DNA from: Adenophora triphylla var. japonica
Lineage: Eukaryota; Streptophyta; Magnoliopsida; Asterales; Campanulaceae
DNA length: 64,000 nucleotides
Direction: 5' to 3'
NCBI GenBank assembly: GCA_022495995.1
Contig: JAFEMH010000927.1
Span: 1 to 64,000, forward strand
Made by a program: the position numbers and the translations under genes. Position 1 is the first letter of the stretch. The number at the start of each line of letters is the position of its first letter. The notes beneath the pieces were generated by a model. It made no database searches and had not been told where the DNA came from. It saw nothing but the letters and a program-made list of their open reading frames with translations. Positions 33,360-43,472 of the stretch are shown here, piece after piece.

Positions 33360-33562
33360 TGTGAATGTGTGCCCAAATTTTGTGGATTCACGCGAGTTTG
33401 AAGACATCCGAGTTATTTGAAAAACGGAGTCGCCACGCCATTTTGATTACCTCAAAACTTTGAAAAAAGGGTTTTTACTTGGGTTCGGAGGTTAAGTTAC
33501 CCCTTGGGAAGAACGTTTGGCGTTCACCCAAAGTGCCTTGCCGGAGCAAGTCTCCCAAGATT
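33360..33562 (-). repeat. Truncated 5' LTR of element B
   Basis: These 203 bp begin TGTGAATGTGTGCCC and match 34089-34291 of the solo LTR D with only a few differences. At 33562/33563 the match stops and C pol sequence begins, so about 1.4 kb of this LTR is missing. Confidence 0.85.
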
Positions 33563-34088
33563 TCAGTAATCTGTTTCCATTGATATCCAGTAGTATCCCA
33601 TACGGAGAATGATCTGTGTCAATGCTCGGGCGTTCATGTGCGGACTGCAGGTTCCGTTGTGAACTTCGTTCATTAGCTCGCTGGCTTTTTCTTTGTTTAC
33701 ACACCGAAGGAGTGGCCCTTGGTGGCGCTTCTTGTACAACATACCCCCCAGAATGACGAAATGGGATGCCAGGCATTTTAATGCCATCATGTTTTTGGCT
33801 TTGATCCCTTCTTTGTATTTTCCATCTTCATTTGTGAAGGAAGCTTCTCCGTTTTGGAGGTACTGGTAAATTTGATTGTACCAGGGTTCGTCAATTGTTT
33901 CTTTTTTTATTTCGATCTCACAAAGAATAGGAGGGTGTTTCCGTGCCTATTCGAGGGTTTTTCTTGCTTTTCTATCGGGATTTTCGACAAGAGGCGAGAG
34001 TTGCCGGGGCACAAGCGATTCCTGTCTCTTGGCAAATAATGAAAAGAGATGTCCTTGAGCGAAGCAATGAGCTCCTCCGTATGCGCGT
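33563..34088 (-). pseudogene. Fragment of element C pol (archaeal-type RNase H end to integrase zinc finger)
   Basis: On minus, from 34088 the text AHTEELIASLKDISFHYLPRD continues exactly where the C frame stops at 40538 (QKYH). It then runs through the linker to the integrase zinc finger (HNGTCSPHMNARAL) and ends at METDY. It therefore belongs to C, split off by the insertion of D. The remainder of the C integrase is absent. Confidence 0.85.
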
Positions 34089-35042
34089 GTGTGAATGTGT
34101 GCCCAAATTTTGTGGATTCACGCGAGTTTGAAGACATCCGAGTTATTTGAAAAACGGAGTCGCCACGCCATTTTGAGTACCTCAAAACTTTGAAAAAAGG
34201 TTTTTACTTGGGTCGGAGGTTAAGTTACCCCTTGGGAAGAACGTTTGGCGTTCACCCAAAGTGCCTTGCCGGAGCAAGTCTCCCAAGATTTCGTGTCGTG
34301 CTTGCTTGCGTGCTTTCTTGTGTGCGTGTGTTTGAGAAAAAGGGGGATGTCCCAAGTTGTCTTCCGGACGTACAAACCATTTGTTGGTTGTCGCTCGGGG
34401 ATTCCTTGGAATTTTATGTATTTGGGATTATGATCCCGTCCTCATCTTATGACTTGTGATCATCGCATTTTAACCTCGGGACCCTCGGGACTTGCGTGAT
34501 CGAGAGAATGACTCTCTTTTGGTCAGAGATGAGGTTCTTTAGAAAAGGAGGGTCCTTAGCCCATCAATCCTACGCTTTAAGACGGTCGAGCTCGTATAGA
34601 GGCTTCATACTCTTTCTTAAGCGATAATCGGAGATATAGGGTTCAAGGTTATCCCTTTCCAAAGAAATCGTGAACCTTTAATGGAAGGAACGATGTAAAG
34701 ATAGGATCTTTTACACCGGTCCGTTCCAAGGTTGGGGGAAAGGGGAAATACATGATGAAAAATGACTCTTTAATGAAAAGATGACATTTTTGGTTTTAGC
34801 AAATGATGCTTTTTGATTGAAAGAAATGATCTTTATGCAAGTGATTCGTAAAGATAGGATTTTTATGCAAATGATGCATTGAAAAAGGTTTTTGAATGCA
34901 AAGGATGCATTTTTATTGAAAAGATTGGATTTTTATGTGCAAATGATGCATAAAAATGACATTTTTATTTGAAAATGGGGGTTTTAGGTGCAAAGGATGC
35001 ACCTTTATGAAAAAGACTACATTTTTATGACAAATGAGGTCT
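34089..35042 (-). repeat. Solo LTR D, left part
   Basis: It starts TGTGAATGTG at the point where C pol is broken. Together with 39887-40537 it forms an LTR of about 1.6 kb with no internal region, hence a solo LTR. It is flanked by GCGTG on the left and GAGTG on the right, a 5-bp duplication with one change. An AT-rich stretch of GATGCA-containing imperfect repeats fills 34740-35040. No gene. Confidence 0.82.
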
Positions 35043-35073
35043 CACTAGTACAGATTAGATCTTAGGAAACGCA

Positions 35074-35282
35074 CCTTAGATAGCGCTTTTAAAAAGCGCT
35101 ATCTAAGATGTAAACTTACATAGCGCATCCACCTTTTTAAATTTAATAATCAAAGTAAAAATAATAAAAAATAAAAAAAATAATAACTAAAATAGCGCAT
35201 ATTTTGAAAAACGCTATCTTAGTGGAAGATTAAATAGCGCTTAACAGAAGCGTTATGTTACTAAACACGCTTCGTAAGGTTA
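35074..35282. repeat. Left subterminal repeats of element E
   Basis: Copies of TAGATAGCGC and GCGCTATCTA in both orientations, including a hairpin-forming pair around 35074-35107. In CACTA elements such repeats are bound by the transposase-associated protein. Confidence 0.8.
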
Positions 35283-35310
35283 TTTAGGTGTTTAAACGCA
35301 TCAAACACAC

Positions 35311-35346
<36 letters not shown>

Positions 35347-36125
35347 AACGCATTTATCCCCTCCCCCATCTCTCTCTCTCTCTCTCTCTCTCTCAACTCG
35401 ACTTCATCGCAATCTCCATTATCAAGGTCGCGAGAGGCGCAGCCGAACTACCCATCGGTCTTTTGGCTTCATCGCTCGTCGATTTAACAGGGTCAATGGT
35501 TTGAGCGAGTACACCCGTCGCTCTTTTGCCTTCGTCGTTCTTACTCCGTCGTCGCTATTTCCGTCGTGGACCTGGTGGTGCAACAACAAGTGTGGTTGAA
35601 TTTGGAGTAGAAGCCGATTAATTTACTTTCTGCCATTAACGAGGTTAGTAATCACATCTACCCCTCCCTAATTTTAGGGTTTAGTTTCAATTTCAAAATT
35701 AGGGTTTTAATTTATGGTGAATCTGGAGTGGAAGCCAATTATGTTCTGTTGCTGACTTGCTTTTGATGAAATCCACTTTTTCATGTTCGCGTGCAAGGGG
35801 GCGAGGAGAGGGCAATTGAGTTTATTTGGAATGGATGTTTTTCTTGAATTTTAGTTTGTTCAAGTGAAGATAGGTATGTTTTTATTAGCGTTTTTGAAGT
35901 GGTTTGAATTGAATTCCTTCATTCGCTTTACATTGTTGGGTCGTTATGAAAAATGCAAATTATAAGTGTGTTGTGGATCATTCTGCATTGGATTGTCTAG
36001 CATTTTGGTGTTTTGTTCTAGAATTAATCCTCACAACTATGGAAGAAATCCATAGATTATATCAACTTCTGACTTCTATGTTCCACAATTTGTTGAGGCT
36101 GTTGATAGATTGTGACTAATTTTTT
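35283..36125 (+). other. Element E interior without an identified gene, CT microsatellites
   Basis: Two CT-rich runs (about 35313-35345 and 35368-35394) are followed by a stretch with no domain I recognise. It might derive from a 5' untranslated region and first intron of a captured gene; that is a guess. Confidence 0.5.
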
Positions 36126-36437
36126 TTGTGCCTGTATGAAAAGCTATGTCGAACGCTTGCTTGTGCCTGTATGAAAAGCTATGTCAAACGCTTGCTCGAC
36201 TGTATAAGCAATGGTGAACTTGCAGAGGATAGAAGAAATGCTATGGCTGAACTTCAAGCTGTTGTTGCAGAAAGTCAGGCTGCACAGCTAGCTTTTGGGG
36301 CAATGGGTGAGTAACTCATTTTCACAGTACAATGTGTAAATCTTGATTTCAATGAATAACAAATACAATTAACTTCTATTGCAGGCTTTCCGGTGCTTCT
36401 GAGCGTGTTAAGAGAAGAACGTGATGATGTTGAAATG
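36126..36437 (+). pseudogene. Captured exons of a Golgin candidate 6-like (GC6, p115-type) gene
   Basis: Exon pieces up to 36306 and 36385-36437 flank a 78-bp GT/AG intron. The translation has ERLLD-like DCISNGELAEDRR, AMAELQAVVAES and, across the intron, AFGAMG joined to FPVLLSVLREERDDVEM. These match my knowledge of the armadillo-type head of plant GC6, a vesicle-tethering golgin. A 35-bp tandem duplication (36129-36163 and 36164-36198) affects the first exon. Confidence 0.7.
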
Positions 36438-36788
36438 GTATTCCTACCAACAATCTTATCAATTTATAGCTCATTTTGTTGTACTCTTCTTCAATCTTGA
36501 GATATTGACATCCAATATCCAATGTACTTGCTTCATAAGAGATTATCACTGGTCTTTAAGTTGAAGCAGTTCCCGTTGTAGTACCTTTGGGTGTTCAGAA
36601 ATACTTTGGTATTGAAAATATACAGTTTCAAACTTTTATTGAATTGGTCAGTGACATGCTGATGTGTCTACTTGGCACCATTTTGTAATGAATATGTGGC
36701 CTTTCAATAGTTCTCTAAAAAAATCCTTGACACGAGTAAAGTTTCCTTACTGTTCGCATTGATCTTTTCTTATTTTTGGTTCCTGCAG

Positions 36789-37050
36789 GGCGTTCATGCA
36801 ATTAACCTAGGGGACAGTGGGTTTATTGTGATCAGAGATGGCTCCACCGTCTTTGAATCAGGGGTACAGCAACATGGGTTTAATTTTCCCTATCAGTTAG
36901 AGAATGGCCCCAATGGTGACTTGCCTAGACCGAACACAACAGTCTCCATTTTCCAAAGCAGCTCAGGAGGCTGGATTTCGTTATTTTGGTGGCAAACTCG
37001 ATGATGTCACCGTTGTAGTTGCATATCTGAGTAACTCAACACATCTGTGA
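36789..37050 (+). pseudogene. Captured 3' exon of a protein phosphatase 2C gene (PP2C55-like)
   Basis: After an AG acceptor, the frame reads INLGDSGFIVIRDGSTVF and FNFPYQLENG, the metal-binding GDSG region of plant PP2C55-type phosphatases. After an internal deletion and frame change, GGKLDDVTVVVAYLSNS follows, ending at TGA 37048-37050. The catalytic N-terminal half is absent. Confidence 0.75.
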
Positions 37051-37949
37051 GTCTTTCTTTGTCTTTCGGCGTCTTTATTTTTTTTTAGGTTTATTTTTGC
37101 ATTGTGCACAGCTGCTTGTAGAAAGCTGTGCTAAGTAGCTAGTCTTGTATCTTTGAACATGGTAATGGAAGCATGCCCTTTTGTTGGTGAAAATTGTTCT
37201 TTTTAACACTTCTCCCAGGTTCATTCAGTAGTAGAATGATTAAATTTTGTTACTGGTTGTCTATTTACTCCCCTAAATATACACTTCAGAATAGTACTCA
37301 TTCATATCAACACATCAAAGATACCAGTTTCAGACTTTCAGTACATCTCTCCAACCAACAAAAGCACATGGATCGGGAGGTATGAACTGGTAAAGCCAAT
37401 TCAGGTCTCGTTAGTATTCTGTCATAATCATCTAATATTTTAAGGTTTCTTAGTCTCTATAGATTAGTATTTCCTTTTCCTAGCATTGTTAGGATTTAGT
37501 TTAGCATATAAATATTCATGTTAGCTTTCATAGCTACTCAGAGTTGAGATTCATATGTTGAGAAAGCTTTAAAGCTTTATTGTGTGCTTGTTCTCCTCTC
37601 TCCTATTTCTTCTTCTTGATTCTTCTTCTAGTCTGCGTTCTTCTTTTCTTAAATTCATCTTTCTAAACGCTTTTGCGCCTACTATTCCCCTTCATGATGT
37701 CAAGTGTAGTTAGAAGCAACAGTTAAAACAAAAAAGGAATCCAAATTTCTCTTAGTTTAGTACAAATGCCAGATTGTAGTTCAATCTTTCACAGTGCCTA
37801 GGAAGGAGTCAAGGAGAGAAAAATGGTGGTAGATGGAAAACTAGTTTTGTTGAGACTTTTTACTTGATGTGCTTCCCTGACTAGTTGCTGAAAAATAGAA
37901 GGAATAATCTCATGATTTTGTCTAATTTTTCGTGGCTTGGAATATGCAG

Positions 37950-38214
37950 ATACGCATTTCAGACTCCAGAGGGTTGGGCACTGGACGGGCACTATCGATC
38001 ACTGATGTACATGAGGCCACTAGCATTATGGGGTATGCAGTGGGCACTGTCCTCGCCAAAGGTTATTCTAGACGCTCCTCAGGTTAACATAATGGATAGA
38101 ATCTACATTTCTCCCGTAAGTGGAAGACCTTCTTACTCCAAGACTCGTGTCAGTAAGGCGGGTAATAAAGTTAAGTGCTTCAGCAATTCTGTGTTTCATT
38201 GTGCATGCAAATAA
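37950..38214 (+). pseudogene. Captured 3' exons of a non-lysosomal glucosylceramidase (GBA2-like) gene
   Basis: After an AG at 37949 the translation reads [20 protein letters not shown], then [16 protein letters not shown] and MDRIYISP, with a GT donor at 38116. A second piece, [14 protein letters not shown], ends near 38214. Both match the C-terminus of plant GBA2-type glucosylceramidases as I remember it. Confidence 0.72.
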
Positions 38215-38757
38215 TGAGTTGATATCAAAATTTCATTCAGCTTTGCTTCCTCCCTGTAAGGCTTTCTCTGGGCTTCAGGCTAAGAGAGTGGGCAGTCGGA
38301 AAATAAAACTCAAATGATGTATGTATGTAACCCTTGTTTTCCTCCTTATCATGTTAGCTATAAGCTCATCGTATCTTATTTTCAAGTTATTGTTTCATAT
38401 AGTATTATTTTGCATTGATATTTTAAGCTGCTCTGGCCCCAGAGGCTTATGCTATTGCCTTTCTGTTTATTAATTAATCCAATGATTATGATCAAAATGA
38501 TATACTTTTCATAATGTGTAATCTTGGTCGCTAGATTGCATCAATATGTGGAATGCCACAAATCAACTGTGTGAAAGTCAGATAAACTATTTCTTTAGTT
38601 AGAAACGAAACACTTACTTTGGGACGGACCAAAAAATAAAGTGTCACAACTGAATGTGTTTGAGACTTGCTATTGAACTCGCAGTTTTGAGAGCATTTCA
38701 AACCTATTTTCTGTAATAAGATCAATGAAGTATTTTCACTTTTATGTTTGCATGCAG

Positions 38758-38838
38758 GTAACACAGAAAAAGGCAGAACTTGCAATACTTGAAGCAATTG
38801 ATTGTAGAAGAAGCTTAGATGAAGCAGCCTGGGATATG
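38758..38838 (+). pseudogene. Captured 27-codon exon of an unidentified gene
   Basis: An open, phase-0 exon bounded by AG and GT, beginning VTQKKAELAILEAID and ending RSLDEAAWDM. I do not recognise the donor gene. It lies between the glucosylceramidase and MAP kinase pieces. Confidence 0.5.
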
Positions 38839-39092
38839 GTATTTCTTTGGCACCTCACCAATTTCATTTCCCTTTTCTGTTTTCGATGACAAGAAGATAT
38901 GACGTAAACTACAATTTACTTTTGATATGCTGAATATCGGCATAAGTGTTTGTCTTGTTCATCTCATTCTGGAGGACGTTGCTGGATGTTTTGAACACGT
39001 GGCAGATCTAGCTGAAGATTTGGATGCAAATAATTTTTCCCCGAATGCTCTTCTAAGGGACGTTGCTGGATCTTTTGAATACATGTTTGGTT

Positions 39093-39278
39093 GATTACTT
39101 CAAGGGCCTGGCTAAGGTAGAAAGGGAACCTTCTTGTCAGCCTATTTCAAAGTTGGAGTTTGAGTTTGAGAGGCGTAGGGTAACAAAAGAGGACATCCGG
39201 GACTTAATATTTTGGGAGATTCTGGAGTATCATCCTCAATTACTTGAAGATTACTTGGCTGGGAATGAAGGGACAAAT
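39093..39278 (+). pseudogene. Captured exon of a TDY-class MAP kinase (MPK9/MPK16-like)
   Basis: DYFKGLAKVEREPSCQPI followed by FEFERRRVTKEDIRDLIF and EILEYHPQLL is the conserved stretch just after the kinase domain of plant TDY MAP kinases. A short direct repeat (GGACGTTGCTGGAT at about 38978 and 39059) lies beside its left border. Confidence 0.75.
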
Positions 39279-39589
39279 TGTTGCTCGTATCTTGGTCAAG
39301 GTCTGGAAATGCTTTTGTTGGTACATGTAGCTAGGCATAGTGTAGGTTGAGAGATTTTCAGTTATGGTTTTGATGTCAGTAACAACAATGCTTTTAAAGA
39401 ACAAATATCTTTTAATTCTTGTTAGTTTATAACTCTTTTGTTGGATGATTGTAAGAATTATTGTTGTGTAATAAATGAAAGGTTGATTATTATTGTTGAA
39501 TTGAATGATTGTTAGTTTCTATTAATTTTTATTTTTATATAATTTAAAATAGGTGCAGTAGGAAAAAAAAAATTAGTCCTCATTTAGTG

Positions 39590-39870
39590 CTTACTTGCAT
39601 AGCGCTTACTTGCATAGCGCTTCATAAAACGCTATGGAAGTTGATTTCTAAAAAAATAAAAGAAGTGCTTAGATAGCGCTTTTTAAAAACGCTATGTAAG
39701 TTGATTTTTTTCAAAATAAAAAAAGTTCTTAGATAGCGCTTTTTAAAAGCGCTATCTAAGTTTGGAAGCTTAGATAGCGCTTATACAAGCGCTATGCTAA
39801 CTTGCATAGCGCTAGCTTAGATAGCGCTTATAAGCGCTATCTAAGCTAATAAAAAAGCGCTATCTAAGCT
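39590..39870. repeat. Right subterminal repeats of element E
   Basis: At least eight copies of TAGCGCTT or AAGCGCTA, several forming TTAGATAGCGCTTTTTAAAA-type inverted pairs, mirror the left end. Confidence 0.82.
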
Positions 39871-39886
39871 CAAATCTGTACTAGTG

Positions 39887-40537
39887 TCTTAATGCATGCA
39901 AAAGGGAAAGGGGGTGATAAAGATGTGATCTTTATGAATAAATGCCAAGTCCCAAGCAAGATATATGAATGCAATGAGCAAGTATATCAATTAAAAGCAA
40001 GGTTAGGGCATGTGAGGTTACCAATTGCTTCCTTTGCTTCTTCGAACGGAGCTAGGAGGAGAGGTTGGTCTTGGGTCTTCAAGGAGGAGGGAGGTAGCTT
40101 CTTGGCCTTCCTTCTTCACCTTCTTGAGCTTGCACCAATATTCTTCACATCTTGGGAGTGTTTATAAGTGTATTGTGTATTTTGTGCCTCTATTGTGTGT
40201 GTTGAAATGGGTAGAGGAGGCCTCTATTTATAGGTAATCTGGATAAGGTGAATGAAGCCGTGCGGCTAAGAGCAACGAGCTAATGCGGCCGTGCGGGCTT
40301 ATCCTGAATGACTCAAGCATTCTAGAACCATGCAAGGTGGCAAATTCTAGAACCCTCCTTCCTAATTAAGAAAAACGTGTTTCTTAATTAGGAAGGATCC
40401 TCTTCAGCCCTTATTTAATAAAAAACAGTTCCGGAATGTTTTCGGAACGCTGGGAAGGTCTGGGGAATTACCGGAAAACTTACCGAAATTGTCGAGAAAA
40501 TTAACCGGAAGGCATGAGCCAGATTTGGGTACTTACA
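39887..40537 (-). repeat. Solo LTR D, right part (promoter side)
   Basis: It continues the LTR after the CACTA insertion and ends TTTGGGTACTTACA at 40537, where the C pol frame resumes. On minus it has a TATA box (plus TATTTATAG, 40225-40233). The same terminal bases end the C LTR at 53119. Confidence 0.82.
40254..40300 (-). promoter_or_regulatory. Palindrome pair at the B/D LTR promoter
   Basis: AAGCCGTGCGGCTAA (40254-40268) and GCGGCCGTGCGGGCTT (40285-40300) lie about 20-70 bp upstream of the TATA box on minus. They carry the core present before both antisense genes of element B. Confidence 0.72.
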
Positions 40538-42348
40538 GAGTGGTACTTCTGGAGGCCAAAATCTACCGTCTTCCATTTGTTGGACACTTGATTGATGATC
40601 AATGCTGAGTCTCCGTATACATCCAGTTCTGAAATGTTGCGCTCGAGGGCGGCTTCCGGGCCAGAGCCGCATGTGCTTCGTATTCTGCTGCATTGTTGGT
40701 TGTTTCAAATTTCAACTTGATGGCTATGGGAGTGTGCTCGTCCTTGGGATCGACAAGGAGCATTCCAATACCATTCCCCTTCTTGTTGGCTGCCCCATCG
40801 AAGAAGAGTTGCCAGCGGTTTGCGCTGTCGAGTGAAAAGATTTCGTCGTCCGGAAATTGCGGATCAGGACCCTTAGGTTCACTGCTTGGGAAGTCTGCCA
40901 GCTGATCTGCCATTACTCTGCCATTTGTTGATTTTCTGACCATGTACTTGATGTCGAACTCAGCCAGGAAGAATGACCACTTGTCTAGTCGCATTGACAG
41001 GGATGGCTTGTCAAAGAGATATCGGACGGGGTCCATTTTGGAGACCAGGAGCACTGAATGTGACTGCATGTAGTGTTTCAGTTTCCCGACTACCCATACC
41101 AAGGCGGTACAAGTTTTCTCTAATGCTGAGTAGCTGAGTTCACTTCCTTGAAGCTTCCAGCTTACGAAGTAGATTGCATGCTCAACTTTGGACTCTTTCT
41201 GTTCTTGTGCCAGCATTGCTCACGATTGACGTGTACATTCTTGTCGAGATATAGGAGTAGTGGCTTGTCTTCATGTGGCGGGCACAAAATTGTGGGATTC
41301 ACCAAGTAGGTCTTGATTTTCTCGAAAGTTGTTTGGCACTCGGAGTCCCATTTGATGTCGGCATTCTTCTTCATCAGTTTGAACATGGGCTCGCAGAGAG
41401 ATGTCAACTGGTTGATGAAGCAACTGATGTACTGAAGTCTTCCCATGAAACTTTTCACTTCTGTCAGGGTTTGAGGCGGCTTCATGTCGATGATGGCCTT
41501 GATTTTCTTGGGATCGGCTTCGATACCTCTTTCTATAACCATGTACCCCAGTACCTGCCGCGCTTGACGCCGAAGGTGCACTTTGCAGGGTTCAATCTCA
41601 TGGAGTGTTTTCTGAGTCTGTTAAAGAACTTTCTCAGATCTCTCATGTGCTGCATGTCTGATCCTCTGGAGTGGATGATCATTTCGTCGACATATACTTC
41701 AATTTCTTTGTGAATCATGTCATGGAAGAGGGCTGTTGCAACCCGTTGGTAAATAGCCCCAGCGTTCTTCAGACCGAAAGGCATGACCGTGTAGCAGTAT
41801 GTCCCCCACGGAGTGGTGAAGGCAGTTTTGGCTTGATCCTCCTCGGACATCTTGATCTGGTTGTATCCAGCGAACCCATCCACGAAGGACATTACTTCAA
41901 AATTTGTCGTGGTGTCGACCAGCATGTCGATGTTAGGCAGTGGGAAATCATCTTTAGGGCTGGCCTTGTTGAGATCCCGGAAATCCACACAGCATCTGAC
42001 CTTTTCATTGGCCTTGGTGACCGTCACGATGTTGGAGAGCCAAGTCGGGTACTCAATCACTATGATGAAACCAACTCGGAGCATTTTCTCAATTTCTTCT
42101 TTAACTTGCAAGGACCACTCTGGATTGATCTTGCGCAGCTTCTGTTTGACAGGCTTGGATTCTGGATCCAGGGGAATTCTGCGTTTCACGATCGAGGGAT
42201 CGAGTCCCGGCATATCCTGGTATGACCAGGCGAACACGTCATCATACTCCCGGAGGAGGTTTATTAGGGCTTCTTTTTCTGCGGCAAAGATACTGCCCAC
42301 TTGTGTCTCTTTAGGCTCTTGCACTGACCCCAGGTTCACTTTGGTCAT
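40538..42348 (-). pseudogene. Element C pol, RT with a YVDE box, RNase H and split archaeal-type RNase H
   Basis: 42348-41533 gives the linker end (LGSVQEPKETQVGS) and RT with TPWGTYCYTVMPFGLKNAGA and YVDEMIIHSRG. The second catalytic aspartate is Glu, as also in G but not in A or B. A frameshift near 41560 follows GVKRG. 41581-41162 gives the connection region (MGRLQYISCFINQLTSL). 41216-40599 gives RNase H (WVVGKLKHYMQSHSV) and the start of the archaeal-type RNase H (FFDGAANKKGNGIG), frameshifted after EYEA. The frame is cut by solo LTR D. Confidence 0.9.
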
Positions 42349-43421
42349 AACCTCTTCGGCAGCTTGGGCCCGATTGTTCTCTTGGTCAACTCACGCTTGA
42401 GAACTTCTCTAATGTATTGTTCGTTTAATGTGTCTGCTTCTTTATCAATTGATTCGTTATTAACGTCTTTTATGTTGTTTGTTAACTTATCAGTTGTTAA
42501 AGTGGCAATGAGAGGATACTCCGAAAGGTCAGACTTTTCATTAAACAAGAACGGAAATACATGGTTGGCTATATTATTATAGTCCTCCGGTGTAAGGCCA
42601 TTGGATGACTCAGAGGACTGGACTCTGACAAGGACTGACTCAGAGGGTTTGAGACCGGGTTTAGGGAGATGTGGGTGCAGGCCCAGCTTGTCTTCCATTT
42701 CTGTCTGGCTTGCCCTTGGTCCGGTGAAAGTTACCCAATTCTTTAGTGGCATTGCTGGATGCTTGATGAGGGTGCGGGGATCGAGAGGCTTGGCTTCTGC
42801 TGTCCCAATCATGGCGATCATGCTGTTTTCGGAGCCCAGGTCAATCAGGTTTGGCACCTCCATGACTTCTTCAAAAAGACTTTGTAGCGCTGGTCCACTG
42901 AGAGCGTCTTCTATGAATTCTGGTTCCTCCTGCTTTGGAGTTACTGTCTCGAATGTGGCCTCGGCGGCTGATCCGAACAGTCTGTTTCCCATGGAGAGTA
43001 CCTTGAGTTGCTCCTCCAAGTCTGGGATTCCCTTGAATGTGTACTCGTGCTGGACTGTGGTAGCTGTTGGTCCAGGTAGAGCCGTGATGTCGAGGAATGC
43101 TCCCCTTATCGGATTAGATTTGAGTCCTCTGAAACACTTGAGGTCCTGTGCTAGCTGTTCCATCCTTTCTGTAGTCTCGGTGCTGACTATCCCTACTTCT
43201 TTCTCATCTTCATCAGTTCCACTATCGGTCCCCTCAGTTCTGCTGTCGGTTCCGCTGTCGGTCCCCTCAGTTCTGCTATTGGTTCCCTTGGTGAAGTAAT
43301 GAGCGAGGTTGAAACTGTAAGGTCGGAGGTTGGGTATGCCGTTGGAGGTTCCCCTTTTACGAGCTGCTGCCTTGGTGCGGGCGAGCCTTTTGTTTTCCTT
43401 GATGACAGCCGGTGTTGGCAC
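42345..43421 (-). pseudogene. Element C polyprotein linker between protease and RT
   Basis: A 358-codon open frame with a short internal repeat (TEGTDSGTDSRTEGTDSGTD), an acidic middle, NWVTFTGPRASQTEMEDKLG and FNEKSDLSEYPLIATLT. The corresponding linkers of A, B and G diverge strongly apart from these patches. Function unknown; it may be a processed spacer protein. Confidence 0.65.
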
Positions 43422-43472
43422 ATAGCCAAGCCCCTGGACCTTGGTGTGTTCCTTGACTTCGATGACTTGATG

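Larger units (their letters stand above)
20949..33562 (-). mobile_element. Element B: Tat-type retrotransposon, minus strand, both ends incomplete
   Basis: Minus-strand order from the right is a 203-bp LTR remnant, PBS, leader, remnants of the gag-protease region, RT, RNase H, archaeal-type RNase H and integrase. On plus, convergent with pol, are a PMD gene and a DUF7745-like gene, then a 49-bp tandem array. The left side is cut by the insertion of H near 20948, and the 5' LTR is cut at 33562. Most of gag and protease is missing. Solo LTR D belongs to the same family. Confidence 0.85.
35043..39886 (+). mobile_element. Element E: CACTA-type DNA transposon with captured host gene fragments
   Basis: Termini CACTAGTACAGATT and its inverse at 39873-39886 form perfect 14-bp inverted repeats flanked by the 3-bp duplication TCT (35040-35042 and 39887-39889), as expected for CACTA (En/Spm). 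Subterminal arrays of TTAGATAGCGCTTTT-like motifs in both orientations lie at about 35074-35282 and 39590-39870. I see no transposase, so it is non-autonomous. Inside are plus-strand exon fragments from at least four unrelated plant genes, with intron pieces retained, showing capture at the DNA level. Confidence 0.9.

Noticed and set aside
33563..34088. An additional truncated retrotransposon copy.
   Set aside because: Its reading frame continues exactly from the C frame at 40538 across solo LTR D, so it is part of C.
35310..35400. CT-rich tracts as a regulatory element.
   Set aside because: They are ordinary dinucleotide microsatellites without conserved context.
36789..37050. A functional PP2C gene.
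   Set aside because: Only the C-terminal third is present with an internal deletion and frame change, inside a CACTA element.
42601..43299. A 232-codon plus-strand frame.
   Set aside because: It is the shadow of the C polyprotein linker on the opposite strand, Ser/Leu-rich, and matches nothing in A, B or G.
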